Positions 54,621-62,791 of a stretch of DNA of 64,000 nucleotides are shown here, one piece after another. Origin of the DNA: CAZUFB01 sp048173955. GTDB taxonomy: Bacteria > Actinomycetota > Coriobacteriia > Coriobacteriales > UMGS124. The stretch lies in the NCBI GenBank assembly GCA_048173955.1, contig DBEYOB010000022.1:8491-72490 (forward strand), given 5' to 3'. A program made the translations under genes and the position numbers. Positions within the stretch are counted from its first letter, which is position 1. Every line of letters begins with the position of its first letter. The notes under the pieces are model-generated. The model saw nothing but the letters and a program-made list of their open reading frames with translations, ran no database searches and had not been told where the DNA came from.

Positions 54621-55859
54621 CTACGCCTGCTGTGCGTAGAGCTTGCAGAGCTCCTGCAAGAAGTCGACCATGCCCTCGACCTGCTCGACCACGGCGAACT
54701 CGCGCACGCTGTGGTAGTTCTCGCCGCCGGTGGAGAGGTTGGGGCAGGGCAGGCCGCGGAACGAGAGCTGCGCGCCGTCGGTGCCGCCGCGGATCGGCTT
54801 GGTGTGGGCAACCACGCCGATGTTCTCGAACGCCTTGTAGGCGTTGTCGATGAGGTGCTGGTGGGGTGCCACGATCTCGGCCATGTTGCGGTACTGGTCG
54901 CGCACCTCGACGGTCACGCGCGGCTCGTCCCAGCGCTTGTTCATGAGGTCGGCGATGTCCTTGACCAGCTGCTTCTTGCGGTCGAACTCGACGGCGTCGT
55001 GGTCGCGGATGATGTAGTGCGCCGTGGTCTCCACGCACGTGCCGCTGACGTCGCACAGGTGGAAGAAGCCCTCGTAGCCGCAGGTGTGCTCGGGGCGCTG
55101 CCAGGCGGGCAGCATCGCGTCGAACTCCTCGAACACGTGCAGCGAGTTGATCATGATGTCCTTGGCGCTGCCGGGGTGGATCTCGTGGCCGCGCACCGTG
55201 ACCGTCACGCTCGCGGCGTTGAAGCACTCGTACTCGACGCCGCCGATGAGGTCGCCGTCGAGGGTGTAGGCGTATTCGGCGCCGAACTTCTCGAGATCGA
55301 GCAGCTCGCAGCCGTGCCCGATCTCTTCGTCGGGGGCGAAGCACACGGCCAGCGGCGGGTGGGGGATGCTCGGGTCGGCGGCGATGCGCGCGACGAGCGC
55401 CATGATCTCGGCGACGCCGGCCTTGTCGTCGACGGCGAGCAGCGTGCTGCCGTCGCTCGTGAGGAGCTCCTTGCCCACGAACTGGGGCAGCGCCGGGGTG
55501 TTCTCCGGCGTGAGCGAGACGGGCTCGCCGTTGACGGTGCCCAGCACGAGCTCGCCGCCCTCGTAGGTCACGATCTGGGGATGGATGTCGTGGGCGGGCG
55601 CGTCGGGGCTCGCGTCGATGTGGGCGATGAGGCCCAGGCACGGCAGGCCCTCGCAGCCGACCGAGGCGGGCACGTGGCCGACCACGTAGGCGTGCTCGTC
55701 GGCCGCGGCGTCGGCGATGCCGAGCTGCTGCAGCTCGTCGGCGAGCAGGCGGGCGAGATCGTGCTCTTCGGGGTTCGAGGGCACCTCGGCCTCGTTGGCG
55801 GGGTTCGAGGGTGTGGGTACCTTGCAGTAGCGGATCAGTCGTTCGATGACGTCGCTCAT
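54621..55859 (-). CDS. pepT: Peptidase T (tripeptide aminopeptidase)
   Basis: A 412-residue M20B zinc aminopeptidase with GGAG 8 nt before the ATG. Metal and catalytic motifs are GLIAHIDASPDAP, LLAVDDKAGVAEIMAL (Asp ligand), CFAPDEEIGHG (catalytic Glu), YTLDGD and the C-terminal STGGENYHSVREFAVV (His ligand). It removes N-terminal residues from tripeptides in the cytoplasm. With pepC it suggests peptide-based growth. thrC lies 105 nt upstream on the same strand. Confidence 0.97.
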   Translation of the reverse strand: MSDVIERLIRYCKVPTPSNPANEAEVPSNPEEHDLARLLADELQQLGIADAAADEHAYVVGHVPASVGCEGLPCLGLIAHIDASPDAPAHDIHPQIVTYEGGELVLGTVNGEPVSLTPENTPALPQFVGKELLTSDGSTLLAVDDKAGVAEIMALVARIAADPSIPHPPLAVCFAPDEEIGHGCELLDLEKFGAEYAYTLDGDLIGGVEYECFNAASVTVTVRGHEIHPGSAKDIMINSLHVFEEFDAMLPAWQRPEHTCGYEGFFHLCDVSGTCVETTAHYIIRDHDAVEFDRKKQLVKDIADLMNKRWDEPRVTVEVRDQYRNMAEIVAPHQHLIDNAYKAFENIGVVAHTKPIRGGTDGAQLSFRGLPCPNLSTGGENYHSVREFAVVEQVEGMVDFLQELCKLYAQQA

Positions 55860-55963
55860 GGGCGCGCTCCAATCTCGGGGCAGTCGGGGACGGACGGAAG
55901 TAGTGTAGCGCTTTGGGGAGACGGGGTGCGCCTGATCCGCCGCCGAATCGCCCCGCCGGCGGT

Positions 55964-57505
55964 CTACCCCCGCGCCGCGAGCCAGGCCTCCACGCTCGCC
56001 TCGATGCCCTCGCACGTGGCTTCGACCACGGTGGAGAACCTTCGCTCGGCCCCCTCGAGGGCCTCGATGCCGGCGGGGACGGCCTTGCCCGTCTCGCGTG
56101 CGATGAGCCGGTCGAGCTCGATGCCGCCGAGCGCGGCGACCTCGGCGGGCAGATCCGCGCCCGCTCCCAGGCCGTGCAGGCCGCGCCACACGTCGGCGCC
56201 GAACTTGGCCCAATGCGCCGTCGAGGCCACGATTACCGGGCGCTCGCCCTTCAGGCGGCGGGCGACCTCCAGGGCGACGGCCGTGTGGGGGTCGCACAGA
56301 TAGCCGTCCTCCTCGAACGTGCGCCCGATGGAGCGCAGGCAGTCGTCGTTCGTCACGAAGCCTGCGGCGTAGAGGTCCTGGAGGCGCGCGCGCGTCTCGG
56401 GGTCGACCTCGAAGCGCCCCTCCACGTTGAGCTCGCCCATCCAGGCGCGGATGCGCGCGGCGTCGCGGTCAGTGAGCTCGAACAGCTGGCGCTCGAGGTT
56501 CGAGCTCACCAGGATGTCCATGCTCGGCGAGGGCGTGAGGTGCAGCGAGCGCCCGCGGATGTCGTACACGCCGGTGCCGATGAAGTCGGTGAGCACGTTG
56601 TTCTCGTTGCTCGCGCACAGCAGGCGCGCGATGGGCGCGCCCATGCGCCGCGCGTAGTAGGCGGCGAGGATGTTGCCGAAGTTGCCGGTCGGCACGCACA
56701 CGTCGACCTCGTCGCCCGCGGCGAGCTCGCCGGCGGCCACCAGGTCGGCGTAGGCGGAGAGGTAGTACACGATCTGGGGCATGAGGCGCCCCCAGTTGAT
56801 CGAGTTGGCGCTCGAGAGGGCCACGTTGCGCTCCTCGAGCAGCCGCGTGCAGAACGCCCAGTCGCCGAAGGCGCGCTTGACCGAGGTCTGGCAGTCGTCG
56901 AAGTCGCCCCGCGCGCCGAACACCGCCACGTTTTCGCCCCGCTGGGTGGTCATCTGGAGCAGCTGCACGTCCGAGACGCCGCCGTCGGGGTAGAACACGG
57001 CGATCGAGACGTGCTCGCGCCCGGCAAACCCCTCGAGCGCCGCCTTGCCCGTGTCGCCCGAGGTCGCCACGAGGATGAGGTGGTCGTGGTCGAGCTTGCC
57101 CGCCTCGCGCAGCGAGCCGGCGGCGTGCTCGAAGAAGCGGGGCAGGCACTGCAGCGCCATGTCCTTGAACGCCGAGGTGGGGCCGTGGAAGAGCTCAAGC
57201 ACGTACGTGCCGCCGCCCAGGGGCACCACCGGCGCGATGCGGGCGTCGTCCCACTGGTCGCCGTAGGAACCCGCCATGAGCGCCGCGACGTCGGAGGAAG
57301 GCACGTCGATGCCGAACGCGTCGTAGACGCGGGCGGCGCGCTGCGCGTAGGGGAGCGCGGCCAGGCCGCAGATCTCGCCGAGCGCGAGGGAGGGGATCTC
57401 GCGGGGCACGAACAGGCCGCCGCCCGGGGCGATGCCCTGGACGATGGCCTCGCAGAACGAGAGCGCCTCGGTGACGTTGCCGCGCGTGTCGATGAATGCG
57501 TTCAT
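55964..57505 (-). CDS. thrC: Threonine synthase
   Basis: A 513-residue PLP enzyme forming L-threonine from O-phosphohomoserine. The N-terminal Thr_synth_N domain (MNAFIDTRGNVTEALSFCEA) precedes the PLP domain with Schiff-base Lys114 in GPTSAFKDMALQ and the phosphate loop SGDTGKAAL. The length is that of the longer class I enzymes of the E. coli/yeast type. GGGAG lies about 12 nt before the ATG. pepT is downstream on the same strand, but the 105-nt gap leaves cotranscription open. Confidence 0.96.
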   Translation of the reverse strand: MNAFIDTRGNVTEALSFCEAIVQGIAPGGGLFVPREIPSLALGEICGLAALPYAQRAARVYDAFGIDVPSSDVAALMAGSYGDQWDDARIAPVVPLGGGTYVLELFHGPTSAFKDMALQCLPRFFEHAAGSLREAGKLDHDHLILVATSGDTGKAALEGFAGREHVSIAVFYPDGGVSDVQLLQMTTQRGENVAVFGARGDFDDCQTSVKRAFGDWAFCTRLLEERNVALSSANSINWGRLMPQIVYYLSAYADLVAAGELAAGDEVDVCVPTGNFGNILAAYYARRMGAPIARLLCASNENNVLTDFIGTGVYDIRGRSLHLTPSPSMDILVSSNLERQLFELTDRDAARIRAWMGELNVEGRFEVDPETRARLQDLYAAGFVTNDDCLRSIGRTFEEDGYLCDPHTAVALEVARRLKGERPVIVASTAHWAKFGADVWRGLHGLGAGADLPAEVAALGGIELDRLIARETGKAVPAGIEALEGAERRFSTVVEATCEGIEASVEAWLAARG

Positions 57506-57690
57506 GGTTGGCGATGCTCCCTTGTGCCTCGGGCGGCGCCTGTGCCGCGGTGTGGTGGGCACCATGGTAGCCCCTCCGGGCGGGCCCGGTGGCGCGGCGG
57601 CCGTTTTTGCTGCCCGCTGCCGAGAAAGAACCATGCTTGGCGGCGCGCGGGACCCCGTCCGTGCGCGGGACGCCACAACGGGGCGCCCAA

Positions 57691-57730
57691 ACAGAAAAGG
57701 GGCCGGACCGCACGACGGCGATCCGGCCCT
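57691..57730 (-). terminator. Terminator of the MMPL/heptad-repeat operon
   Basis: GGGCCGGA (57700-57707) is exactly complementary to 57722-57729, and on the minus strand the stem is followed by CTTTTCTGTTT. It lies 43 nt after the heptad-protein stop. Nothing else is seen in 57506-57772. Confidence 0.75.
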
Positions 57731-57772
57731 GCGGCGCCCGCCTCCTGCCGGCGGGCCCCTGCCCGTTCGGGG

Positions 57773-59542
57773 CTACTCGAAGAGCGCCTTCAGCTTCTCG
57801 AAGAAGGTCCGGTCGTCCGGCGAAGCGGCGGCGTCCCCCTGCTGCGCCGCCTCGTCCTCCTCGGGCGCCTCGATGGCCTCGGTCATGATCACGAACTGGA
57901 CGGTGCCGATGTTGTCGCTGCTCCCGTTCACGAAGTCGACCATCGTGAAGTCGGGGTTGAGGTAGGTGTCGAGCTGCTCGGCCGCCGCGTCGGCGATCTT
58001 GCCGTCGAGGCCTTCGGTCTGGTCGGCGAGCTCCTGGGTCCCGTCGGCGAGGCTCGACGCGCCGTCGGAGAGCTTCCGGGCGCCCCGCTGCAGCTCGGCG
58101 GCGCCCGCCGTGTAGTCCGCGATGCCCTGGTCGAGGTCGCCGCAGCCGGTGTCGAGGGCGGCGAGGCCGTCCGAGAGCTCCTGGGCCGCGTCGCGCAGGG
58201 CGTAGACGCTCGCGTCGCCCTCCTTGTCCACGAGGCTCTGAATGCCCGCGTCGATGTCGGCGTAGCCGCTCGCCGCCCCGTCGAGCGCGTCGGCCGCCGA
58301 CTGGTAGCCCGAGACGGTCGCCTGCGCGGTCACGAAGTCGGTCAGGGCCTGCTGCATGGCGGCCTGCGCGGCGGTCGCCGTCTCGTCGGCGGCGGGGTCG
58401 ACCCCGTTGAGGGTGCACTGCACATAGGCGCCGATGTAGTTCTGCAGCGCGGTCTCATAGGCCGCCTGCGCCGCCGCGACGTCGACGGAGCCCGCCGCGG
58501 CTCGGGCGTCGGAGGCCTGGCCCGCGAGCGAGGAGCTGTAGGTCGTCGAGCCGGAAGCGAGGGTCTCGGCGCCGCCGACCAGATCGTCCGAGACGGCGGA
58601 GGCGAGCTCGGACGCCCCGCTGCTCGCGTCGGAGACGCCCTGCGCGACGTCCGACGACCCCTTGGTCAGGCCTTCGCTCGACGCCGCGAGCGCGTCGGCG
58701 CCGTCGGCGAGCTCGGACGCCCGGTCGCGCACATCGGCGGCGCCCGCGTTCGTATCGGCGATGGCGTCGGTCAGCCTGTCGATGTCGGCGTTGTCACCCA
58801 TGACCTGCTGGGCGTCCACGTCGATCGAGAGCGCGAGCGGGATGCCGACGATCTGCCATCCGTCGAACGAGAAGTCCTCCACGTCGGCGTCGACCACGAA
58901 CGTGGCCTCCTTGCCCGGCATGACCATGTAGGTGAGCTGGATGTCGGAGCCGGCCCGGGCGATGCTCGCGTCGGGCGCCTCGACGTTCTCGGCGCTGTCG
59001 CCGTCCAGGGATGCGGTCACCTGGAGCAGGTAGTTGTCCACGTAGGTCGCGAGCTTCGCCGACTCGGCGGCGTGCTTGCTCGGCTTGACGTCGAGCACCA
59101 TGGTCAGCCTGCCCTCGGCCCCCGCGAGCTCCTCGGGGTCGACCTCCTCGCCGTCGAGGAAGTAGGTTGCGGCGACCTCCCAGGGCAGCTCCGTGGTCGC
59201 CGAGAGGTCCCCGCGGTAGTAGAACGTCTCGTCCTCCGCCACCTCGAAGGCCACCTCGCCGCGCGCCGAGTCGAGCGGGCGCTGGTCGGTGAGGTTTTCG
59301 ACCTGCCGGTAGTCCGCCTCCTCGGTGAGGGTCCCGTCTTCGTTCGCGTCGACCTCGTTCACCACGTAGACGCCCTGCGTGTCGCCCTCCGCGTCGGTCT
59401 TGACGTAGACGACCTCGTTCTTCTCGTAGTCGGAGACCCCGTCGTCGGAGGTCGCCGCCCAGGCCGTGAGCGGGGCCAGAGCCGCCAGAAGTCCCGCGCA
59501 CACCGCGAGGTTGCGGGCGAAGCCCCTATGCATGGTGTTCAT
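57773..59542 (-). CDS. Exported heptad-repeat coiled-coil protein (YhgE/Pip-like)
   Basis: A 589-residue protein with AGAAAGG before the ATG and a Sec-type signal peptide (NLAVCAGLLAALAPLTAWA, cleavage near residue 30). An N-terminal beta-rich part (about 31-250) is followed by long stretches of LxxGxxxLxxG heptads (about 275-345 and 455-530: LSDGLAALDTGCGDLDQG, LSDGASSLADGTQELADQT), separated by an Ala-rich helical stretch. Such repeats occur in YhgE/Pip phage-infection proteins and in partners of MMPL transporters. It starts inside the MMPL gene (17-nt overlap), so it probably works with that transporter as an extracytoplasmic subunit. Function not established. Confidence 0.8.
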   Translation of the reverse strand: MNTMHRGFARNLAVCAGLLAALAPLTAWAATSDDGVSDYEKNEVVYVKTDAEGDTQGVYVVNEVDANEDGTLTEEADYRQVENLTDQRPLDSARGEVAFEVAEDETFYYRGDLSATTELPWEVAATYFLDGEEVDPEELAGAEGRLTMVLDVKPSKHAAESAKLATYVDNYLLQVTASLDGDSAENVEAPDASIARAGSDIQLTYMVMPGKEATFVVDADVEDFSFDGWQIVGIPLALSIDVDAQQVMGDNADIDRLTDAIADTNAGAADVRDRASELADGADALAASSEGLTKGSSDVAQGVSDASSGASELASAVSDDLVGGAETLASGSTTYSSSLAGQASDARAAAGSVDVAAAQAAYETALQNYIGAYVQCTLNGVDPAADETATAAQAAMQQALTDFVTAQATVSGYQSAADALDGAASGYADIDAGIQSLVDKEGDASVYALRDAAQELSDGLAALDTGCGDLDQGIADYTAGAAELQRGARKLSDGASSLADGTQELADQTEGLDGKIADAAAEQLDTYLNPDFTMVDFVNGSSDNIGTVQFVIMTEAIEAPEEDEAAQQGDAAASPDDRTFFEKLKALFE

Positions 59543-61748
59543 CGTTGCCGCCTTTCTGATCGCCGTCCGGGTTGCGGTCGGCGTCCGTCGTTTTGTCGTT
59601 GCCGTCGCCGGCGGCCCGTCCGGCCGGCACCGGAAGCTCCCCGGCGGGTCCGGCATCTTCCTCGATGGGCCGCGCGTCGGGATGGTTGCTGCAGAAGTTC
59701 GCGTGCCGCGTCGTCATCCCGATGAGCCCGTCGAACAGCCACAGGTAGCCGGGGAGCACGAAGATCACCGCCGCAAGCGACAGCAGCACGCCCGTGCACA
59801 GGAACCAGCCGAGCTGCGAGAGGAGCCCGTGGGTCGAGAACGCCCCGAGCAGCCCCGCCACCACCGCCACGACCGTGCCCGACGTCATGACGGGGACCGT
59901 CGCCACCTCGACCATGGCGCGGACCGCCTGGCCCTTGGGCAGCGTGCGGCGGAACTCCTTGTAGCGGTCGGCGAACAGGATGGCGTAGTCCACGGTGACG
60001 CCGAGCAGGATGGTGCTTGCGATGAGGTAGGAGATGTAGAACTCCGGGTTGCCCGTGAAGTAGGGGATGGAGAAGTTGAGCCAGATGGACGTCTCGATGA
60101 CGAAGACCAGGATGATCGGGAGCACGAGCGAGCGGGTCGCCAGGAACAGCACCGCGAGCACGGCGGCGATGGAGGCGAGGTCGACGAGGTCCTTGTCGTG
60201 CGAGACCGTGGTCATGAGGTCGTAGGTCGACACGCCCTGGCCCGCCAAGTAATACGCGTCGGGGTAGTACTTCTGGGCGAGGGAGCGGATCTGCTCGACG
60301 AGCGCGAAGGTCTCGTCGCCCTCGTAGGGCACCTCGACGGAGACGACCAGGCGGCTGTAGTCGGGCGACTCGACCTGCTCGAGCTCGCTTGCCGAGGCCA
60401 TCTCGGGAGGAATCTCCGCCCCGGCGACGTCGACGTAGGACACGACCGACTTGACGGCGGGCAGCGCCTTGAGGTCGTCGGAAAGGGCCTGCTCCGCCGC
60501 GACGTTGCCGCGCGGCACGAGCAGGGCGTAGGTGTCTCCCTCGCCGAACAGCGCGGTGATGGCGTCGGTGTCCTGGCCGACCCGCGTGTCGGACCCGTAG
60601 ATGTGCGACGCGCCGTACCAGTACGAGATGCCCTCCGAGTTCGAGGCGAGGTAGGCGGGGATGCACAGCAGCGCGAACGCGCATGCGAGCGGAACCATGA
60701 CGTGCGCCACCAGGTTGCCCAGCGGCTTGAGGCTGCCGATGAAGGGGCGGTGGCGCGACTTCTCGATTGCCGCGTTGCAGGTCGCGAAGACCGCCGGCAC
60801 GAACGTGAAGACGGTGACCAGGCTGATGAGCATGCCCTTGGCCAGGGCGAGGCCGAGGTCGGGGCCGATCTTGAACTGCATGGCGGCCAGCGACAGGAAG
60901 CCGAACGTGATGGCGAGGCCGCTCGTGAAGATGGCCGTCGACGACTTGCACAGGGCGCTCACGATGTCGGCGCCCACACTGGCGGTCGTGCCCCGGCATT
61001 CGTGGTAGCGGTGGAGGAAGAACACCGCGAAGTCCAGCGAGATGGCGATCTGCAGAATGGCGCCCGCCGCGTTGGTGACGAACGATATCTCGCCGAACAC
61101 GAGGTTGCTGCCCGCGTTGATGAGCACCGCGACGCCGAGGCCCGCCATGACGAGGAACGGTTCGAGCCACGATTGCGTGGTGAGGAAGAGCACGAGCATG
61201 ATGACCACGATGGCGACGGCGGTGACGAGGTTGATCTCGTCGACCGTGCCGGTCGTGGCCACCGCGGTTGAGACGGCGGCCCCGTCGAGGGCGGCCCCGT
61301 CCCCGACGACCGCGCGGATGCCGTCGACGGCCTCGACCTCGCGCCCCTCCTCGACCGTCACCGAGAACAGCGCCGCGCCGTCCCGGTAGTAGGTCTCGAC
61401 GGTGTCGGCGTCCTGCATCTCGATCGGCTCGCGGATGTCGACCGCGTCGTCGAGCCACATGACGTCCTCGACGCCGTCGACCGCGGATATGGCGTCCTTG
61501 CACGCCAGCGCATCCTCGATGCCGACGTTGCGCACCATGACGCGCATGTTGGGGATGCCCCCGTCGAACTCCTCGTCCATGACGTCGATCGCCTCGGTCG
61601 AGGCGACGCCGTCGGGCAGGTAGTCGTTGAGGTCGTAGTTGACGCCGACGAGCGGTTGCAGGAACGCGCAGACGACGGCGGCGACGACGAAGAGGACGAT
61701 CACCGCCTTCCGGTGTTTGACGACGCCCTTGAAGAACAGTTTGCGCAT
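59526..61748 (-). CDS. MMPL/RND-family transporter
   Basis: A 740-residue transporter with AAGGAGC before the ATG. It has the RND duplication: helix 1 (HRKAVIVLFVVAAVVCAF), an external domain (about 35-185), five helices, then a second helix-domain-five-helix half. Motifs include SLDFAVFFLHRYHE and VTVDYAILFADRYKEFR, the conserved Asp-Tyr/Phe of MMPL proton relay helices. The C-terminus is long, polar and Asp/Gly-rich (from about 690). Actinobacterial MMPL proteins export lipids; related gut-bacterial ones export drugs or lipids. The TetR gene is divergent and likely represses it. Confidence 0.93.
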   Translation of the reverse strand: MRKLFFKGVVKHRKAVIVLFVVAAVVCAFLQPLVGVNYDLNDYLPDGVASTEAIDVMDEEFDGGIPNMRVMVRNVGIEDALACKDAISAVDGVEDVMWLDDAVDIREPIEMQDADTVETYYRDGAALFSVTVEEGREVEAVDGIRAVVGDGAALDGAAVSTAVATTGTVDEINLVTAVAIVVIMLVLFLTTQSWLEPFLVMAGLGVAVLINAGSNLVFGEISFVTNAAGAILQIAISLDFAVFFLHRYHECRGTTASVGADIVSALCKSSTAIFTSGLAITFGFLSLAAMQFKIGPDLGLALAKGMLISLVTVFTFVPAVFATCNAAIEKSRHRPFIGSLKPLGNLVAHVMVPLACAFALLCIPAYLASNSEGISYWYGASHIYGSDTRVGQDTDAITALFGEGDTYALLVPRGNVAAEQALSDDLKALPAVKSVVSYVDVAGAEIPPEMASASELEQVESPDYSRLVVSVEVPYEGDETFALVEQIRSLAQKYYPDAYYLAGQGVSTYDLMTTVSHDKDLVDLASIAAVLAVLFLATRSLVLPIILVFVIETSIWLNFSIPYFTGNPEFYISYLIASTILLGVTVDYAILFADRYKEFRRTLPKGQAVRAMVEVATVPVMTSGTVVAVVAGLLGAFSTHGLLSQLGWFLCTGVLLSLAAVIFVLPGYLWLFDGLIGMTTRHANFCSNHPDARPIEEDAGPAGELPVPAGRAAGDGNDKTTDADRNPDGDQKGGNDEHHA

Positions 61749-61861
61749 GGGTGGCGAGCTCCTTCCGGTCGGTGCCGCACGCGGAGGTTGTCCTTTTTCG
61801 ACCGGGCCCCTTGCCCCGGTGGCATGGGCGGCCTACAATCGCGTGCAACAGTACGATAAGT

Positions 61862-61874
61862 AACAACTGTTGTT
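61862..61874. promoter_or_regulatory. Palindrome AACAACTGTTGTT, candidate TetR operator
   Basis: A perfect 6-bp inverted repeat (AACAAC-T-GTTGTT) in the 312-bp gap between the MMPL and TetR genes, 114 bp from the MMPL start. Its position fits a TetR-type operator controlling both genes. Binding is inferred. Confidence 0.5.
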
Positions 61875-62060
61875 TTACGTAGCGGCATCCTACCCACGAA
61901 GCGGGGACGGCTCAAGCGACAAGTTGCTCGAAACGTAGCCAAAGCGACACCGCACGGCGCGGTGTTTCCCAACGTGTGGCAAAAGCGTGGATGCCTCCGA
62001 GAGGACCGAAGACCGCATGGCAGAAAAGCCGCGTGGCGGAGAAAGGCTGGTTGCGACGGC

Positions 62061-62663
62061 ATGGCAACACAGACACCTGCGAAGCTCGACCTTCGTATCG
62101 AGAAGACCTACCGGGCGCTGTGCGAGGCGTTCACCGCGCTTCTGGAGGAGCGTCACTACGAGGAGATCACGGTGAGCGACCTGTGTGACCGCGCCCTGAT
62201 CCGCCGCACGACGTTCTACAAGCACTTCGCCGACAAGCAGGAGTTCCTCGCCTTCTACGTGCGCCGCATCCGCGAGGAGTTCCAGCGTCGCGCCGAGCCC
62301 AAGGGCGGCTGCGAGGACATGCGCGAGCGCAGTTCGCGCATGATCCACGAGCTCATGCTGTTCCTGCGCGAGAACGACCGGCTCGTGCAGAGCTGCCTGT
62401 CGAGCAACGCGATCGAGACCATCGCGACCGTCGTGACCCACGAGGTCGCGACGCTTTTGAACGCGCAGCTGTCCGAGGAGGTGGAGCGGGGGGCTCGCCT
62501 GTGCGCCCCGGCGTCGGTGCTGGCGGCCTATGTCGCCGGCGGGCTGCTGACCACGTTGCTGCTGCGCAGGGGAGGCCGCGACGGGGTTGGGGTCGACGAG
62601 CTCGAGCGCGACCTCGACGCGATTGCCGGCCGTCTGCTCGTCGACGTGCGCGAGGGCCGCTGA
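62061..62663 (+). CDS. TetR/AcrR-family regulator
   Basis: A 200-residue regulator started at MATQTPAKLDLRIEKTYRAL. The N-terminal HTH is canonical: ITVSDLCDRALIRRTTFYKH followed by FADKQEF. The C-terminal ligand domain (about 70-195) ends in a helix rich in Leu (ASVLAAYVAGGLLTTLLLRR), as in TetR_C 33-type regulators. It is divergent from the MMPL operon, with a palindrome between, so it is its likely repressor. The signal is unknown. Confidence 0.9.
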   Translation: MATQTPAKLDLRIEKTYRALCEAFTALLEERHYEEITVSDLCDRALIRRTTFYKHFADKQEFLAFYVRRIREEFQRRAEPKGGCEDMRERSSRMIHELMLFLRENDRLVQSCLSSNAIETIATVVTHEVATLLNAQLSEEVERGARLCAPASVLAAYVAGGLLTTLLLRRGGRDGVGVDELERDLDAIAGRLLVDVREGR

Positions 62664-62743
62664 CGGCCGCGGGGCCTCGGGATCGCGCATAGGGGACGAC
62701 GGTGCACGGGGCATTCCAGCCACCCGTCCGCTCTTGCCGCGGT

Positions 62744-62749
62744 TATAAT
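62744..62749 (+). promoter_or_regulatory. -10 box upstream of LuxR-6
   Basis: A perfect TATAAT, 43 bp before the ATG at 62792. No matching -35 is visible. An in-frame ATG at 62765 would leave a leader of only about 9 nt. Confidence 0.4.
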
Positions 62750-62791
62750 GCCGAGGGCGGGGGGATGTCCCCGAACGTCGTGCGAGGGGGT

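Noticed and set aside
55913..59725. Open frame of 1270 codons on the plus strand
   Set aside because: Antisense to thrC and the heptad-repeat gene; rich in Arg, His and Gly with no domain. The minus-strand genes have clear motifs and ribosome sites.
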